This document shows, in pieces, positions 5,635 to 6,943 of a stretch of DNA of 6,943 bases. The notes under the pieces are model-generated. The model had not been told where the DNA came from. It searched no databases and saw only the letters and a list, made by a program, of their open reading frames with translations. The stretch comes from Atopobiaceae bacterium UBA7016 (GTDB lineage Bacteria > Actinomycetota > Coriobacteriia > Coriobacteriales > Atopobiaceae), in NCBI GenBank assembly GCA_002449555.1, contig DJXA01000236.1, positions 1 to 6,943 on the forward strand, given 5' to 3'. The position numbers were made by a program, and so were the translations under genes. The first letter of the stretch is position 1; every line of letters begins with the position of its first letter.

Positions 5635-5708
5635 ATGCAATTTCGGTCCCTGACTCCTAAATTGCATAGCACGCAATGCAATTTAGGAGTCAGGGACCGA
5701 AATTGCAT
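5635..5708. repeat. Perfect 33-bp inverted repeat with nested 9-bp palindromes, REP/BIME-like
   Basis: The left arm (5635-5667) and right arm (5676-5708) are exact reverse complements over 33 bp, separated by 8 nt (AGCACGCA). Each arm is itself bounded by ATGCAATTT and AAATTGCAT, so each can also fold alone as a 9-bp stem with a 15-nt loop. The 9-mer therefore occurs four times, in alternating orientation. The right arm contains AGGAGTCAGGGACC (5685-5698), related to the core at 2392-2405. It lies between the DUF1667 gene (7 nt after its stop) and the GH1 gene. A transcript could form a very stable hairpin, but no T-run follows on either side, so it is not a standard intrinsic terminator. Confidence 0.8.
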
Positions 5709-5756
5709 CGTGTATGGGAAGGTCCCCGAGGGGGGCAGGCATAGAGGGGAGTAACT

Positions 5757-6943
5757 ATGGCATTTAGCAAGGACTTCTTCTGGGGCGGCGCCACCGCGTC
5801 CAACCAGTACGAGGGCGGCGTGCTCGAGGGCGGCGCCGGCCTCTCCACCGCCGACGTCATGACCAACGGCAGCCACACGGTGCGCCGTCGCGTCACGTGG
5901 AAGATGCCAGACGGCACCTGGGGCACCACGCCGCTGTGCTTCGGCTCGCCCGAGCGTCACCTGCCCGAGGGCGCCGTGGCCTGCCTGGTAGACGACCCCG
6001 ACATCTACTATCCCAGCCACATCGCGTCCGACTTCTACCATCACTACAAGGAGGACATCCGCCTCTGCGCCGAGGAGGGCTTCAACTGCCTGCGCTTCTC
6101 GCTCAAGTGGAGCCGCATCTTCCCGAATGGAGACGACGCCGAGCCCAACGCCGAGGGCATCGCCTACTACAAGGACATCTTCCAGACCTGCAAGGACTAC
6201 GGCATCGAGCCGCTCGTCACGCTCGAGCACTACGAGAACCCGCTGAGCCTGGCCAACCGCTTCAACGGCTGGGATAGCCGCTACCTGGTGGACTGCTTCG
6301 TCAAGTACGCCACGACGTGCTTCGCGGCGTTTGACGGCCTCGTGAAGTACTACCTTACCTTCAACGAGATCAACTGCATCGAGGCGGCCCCGTACGTGAC
6401 CGCCGGTCTCATCCACGCGGACCCGCAGAACATCGCAAACGCGACGTTCCACCAGTTCCTCGCGTCCGCCAAGACGGTCATCGCCGCCCACGACTACTGG
6501 CCTGACCTGCAGATCGGCATGATGCTCGCCTTTGGCCCGACCTATGGCCTCACCTCTGATCCGGCCGACCAGCTCATGGCGCGCCAGATGGAGGACAACA
6601 CGCTCTTCTACAGCGACGTGCAGATGCTCGGCTACTACCCCGAGTACAAGCTGGCGCAGTACAACCGCGAGGGCCTCACCATCCCCGCGCTTCCTGGCGA
6701 CTGGGACACGCTCGCCGAGGGCGTCTGCGACTTCCTGAGCTTCTCGCTCTACGGCAGCCACTCCGTGACGATCCACAACGAGGACGGCTCCATCAAGAAG
6801 GGCGAGGGCAACGGCGGCTGGGCCAACGTGGTGGCCAACCCCTACCTCAAGACCAACGCCTGGGGCTGGGCGACCGACCCCGACTGCCAGCGCATCACGC
6901 TGAACACGCTCTACAACCGCTATCGCTGCCCGCTCTGGTGCGT
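5757..6943 (+). CDS. Glycoside hydrolase family 1, probable 6-phospho-beta-glucosidase (3' end outside window)
   Basis: The first 395 codons of a GH1 (beta/alpha)8-barrel enzyme. Start: ATG 5757 with GAGGGGAG (5744-5751) 5 nt upstream. Visible landmarks: FFWGGATASNQYEGG at 7-21 (Q17 contacts sugar), RFSLKWSRIFPNG, LEHYENP with H158, and TFNEIN at 201-206 with E204 as the expected acid/base. DFLSFSLYGS (325-334) corresponds to the family's FxxFSYYxS block. HY in place of HW after the conserved His, plus the long STADVMTNGSH to YPSH segment (about 30-88), are typical of the phospho-beta-glucosidase branch. The sequence stops at YNRYRCPLWC, just before the ENG motif holding the catalytic nucleophile, and the phosphate-binding residues lie further downstream and are not visible. 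Expected role: hydrolysis of PTS-imported 6-phospho-beta-glucosides (cellobiose, salicin or arbutin type) in the cytoplasm. A phospho-beta-galactosidase cannot be excluded. No clear promoter was found in 5709-5756. Confidence 0.9.
   Translation, partial: MAFSKDFFWGGATASNQYEGGVLEGGAGLSTADVMTNGSHTVRRRVTWKMPDGTWGTTPLCFGSPERHLPEGAVACLVDDPDIYYPSHIASDFYHHYKEDIRLCAEEGFNCLRFSLKWSRIFPNGDDAEPNAEGIAYYKDIFQTCKDYGIEPLVTLEHYENPLSLANRFNGWDSRYLVDCFVKYATTCFAAFDGLVKYYLTFNEINCIEAAPYVTAGLIHADPQNIANATFHQFLASAKTVIAAHDYWPDLQIGMMLAFGPTYGLTSDPADQLMARQMEDNTLFYSDVQMLGYYPEYKLAQYNREGLTIPALPGDWDTLAEGVCDFLSFSLYGSHSVTIHNEDGSIKKGEGNGGWANVVANPYLKTNAWGWATDPDCQRITLNTLYNRYRCPLWC

Noticed and set aside
5722..5736. Small GC hairpin just upstream of the GH1 gene
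   Set aside because: Only about six pairs including one G-U around a 3-nt loop in a G-rich tract; this is expected by chance and too weak to call a regulatory structure.
5625..6776. 383-codon open frame on the minus strand opposite the GH1 gene
   Set aside because: It is a shadow of the GH1 reading frame with low-complexity Val/Arg/Glu-rich composition, and it runs through the inverted repeat at 5635-5708.

Overview
The window is GC-rich, densely packed bacterial DNA whose genes point to an anaerobic, fermentative lifestyle: Fe-S/flavin electron-transfer proteins, an anaerobic-type glycerol-3-phosphate dehydrogenase cassette and a family 1 glycosidase. Strong G/C third-position bias, AGGAGG-type ribosome sites and this gene set fit a high-GC anaerobe such as a Coriobacteriia (Olsenella/Atopobium/Collinsella-like). 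That assignment is an inference from style and content, not from a marker gene.

Layout. (1) 1-1429, plus strand: the C-terminal part of a GltD-like FAD/NAD(P) oxidoreductase, followed 13 nt later by a short NuoF-like iron-sulfur protein that lacks the NADH/FMN domain. The two probably form one electron-transfer unit. (2) 1430-1529: a convergent intergenic stretch with two strong hairpins back to back. (3) 1530-2315, minus strand: a PrsW-family membrane metalloprotease, read from a TTG start, with a good promoter (CTGACA-16-TATAAT) and a 16-bp dyad in its leader. (4) 2316-2497: the divergent intergenic region, which also carries a 35-bp imperfect palindrome overlapping the -35 of that promoter. 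(5) 2498-5628, plus strand: a tight three-gene operon of a GlpA-type dehydrogenase with a C-terminal BFD-like [2Fe-2S] domain, a second FAD/NAD oxidoreductase, and a small DUF1667 protein with four cysteines. Junctions are 0 and 2 nt. (6) 5629-5756: an intergenic region dominated by a perfect 33-bp inverted repeat. (7) 5757-end, plus strand: a GH1 enzyme, probably 6-phospho-beta-glucosidase, cut by the window edge just before its expected nucleophile.

How it fits together: the operon in (5) should oxidise glycerol 3-phosphate (or a similar 2-hydroxy substrate) and pass electrons through two flavoproteins and Fe-S centres. The pair in (1) is a second, separate redox module. The GH1 enzyme would feed phosphorylated beta-glucosides into glycolysis. 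PrsW has no visible partner here. No tRNA, rRNA, CRISPR array, transposase gene or gene-free stretch above 300 bases was seen.

The most unusual non-coding signal is a pair of intergenic palindromes (2382-2416 and 5635-5708) that share a 14-bp core, AGGNGTCAGGSACC. This suggests a dispersed REP-like repeat family. No clearly new multi-gene system was found.
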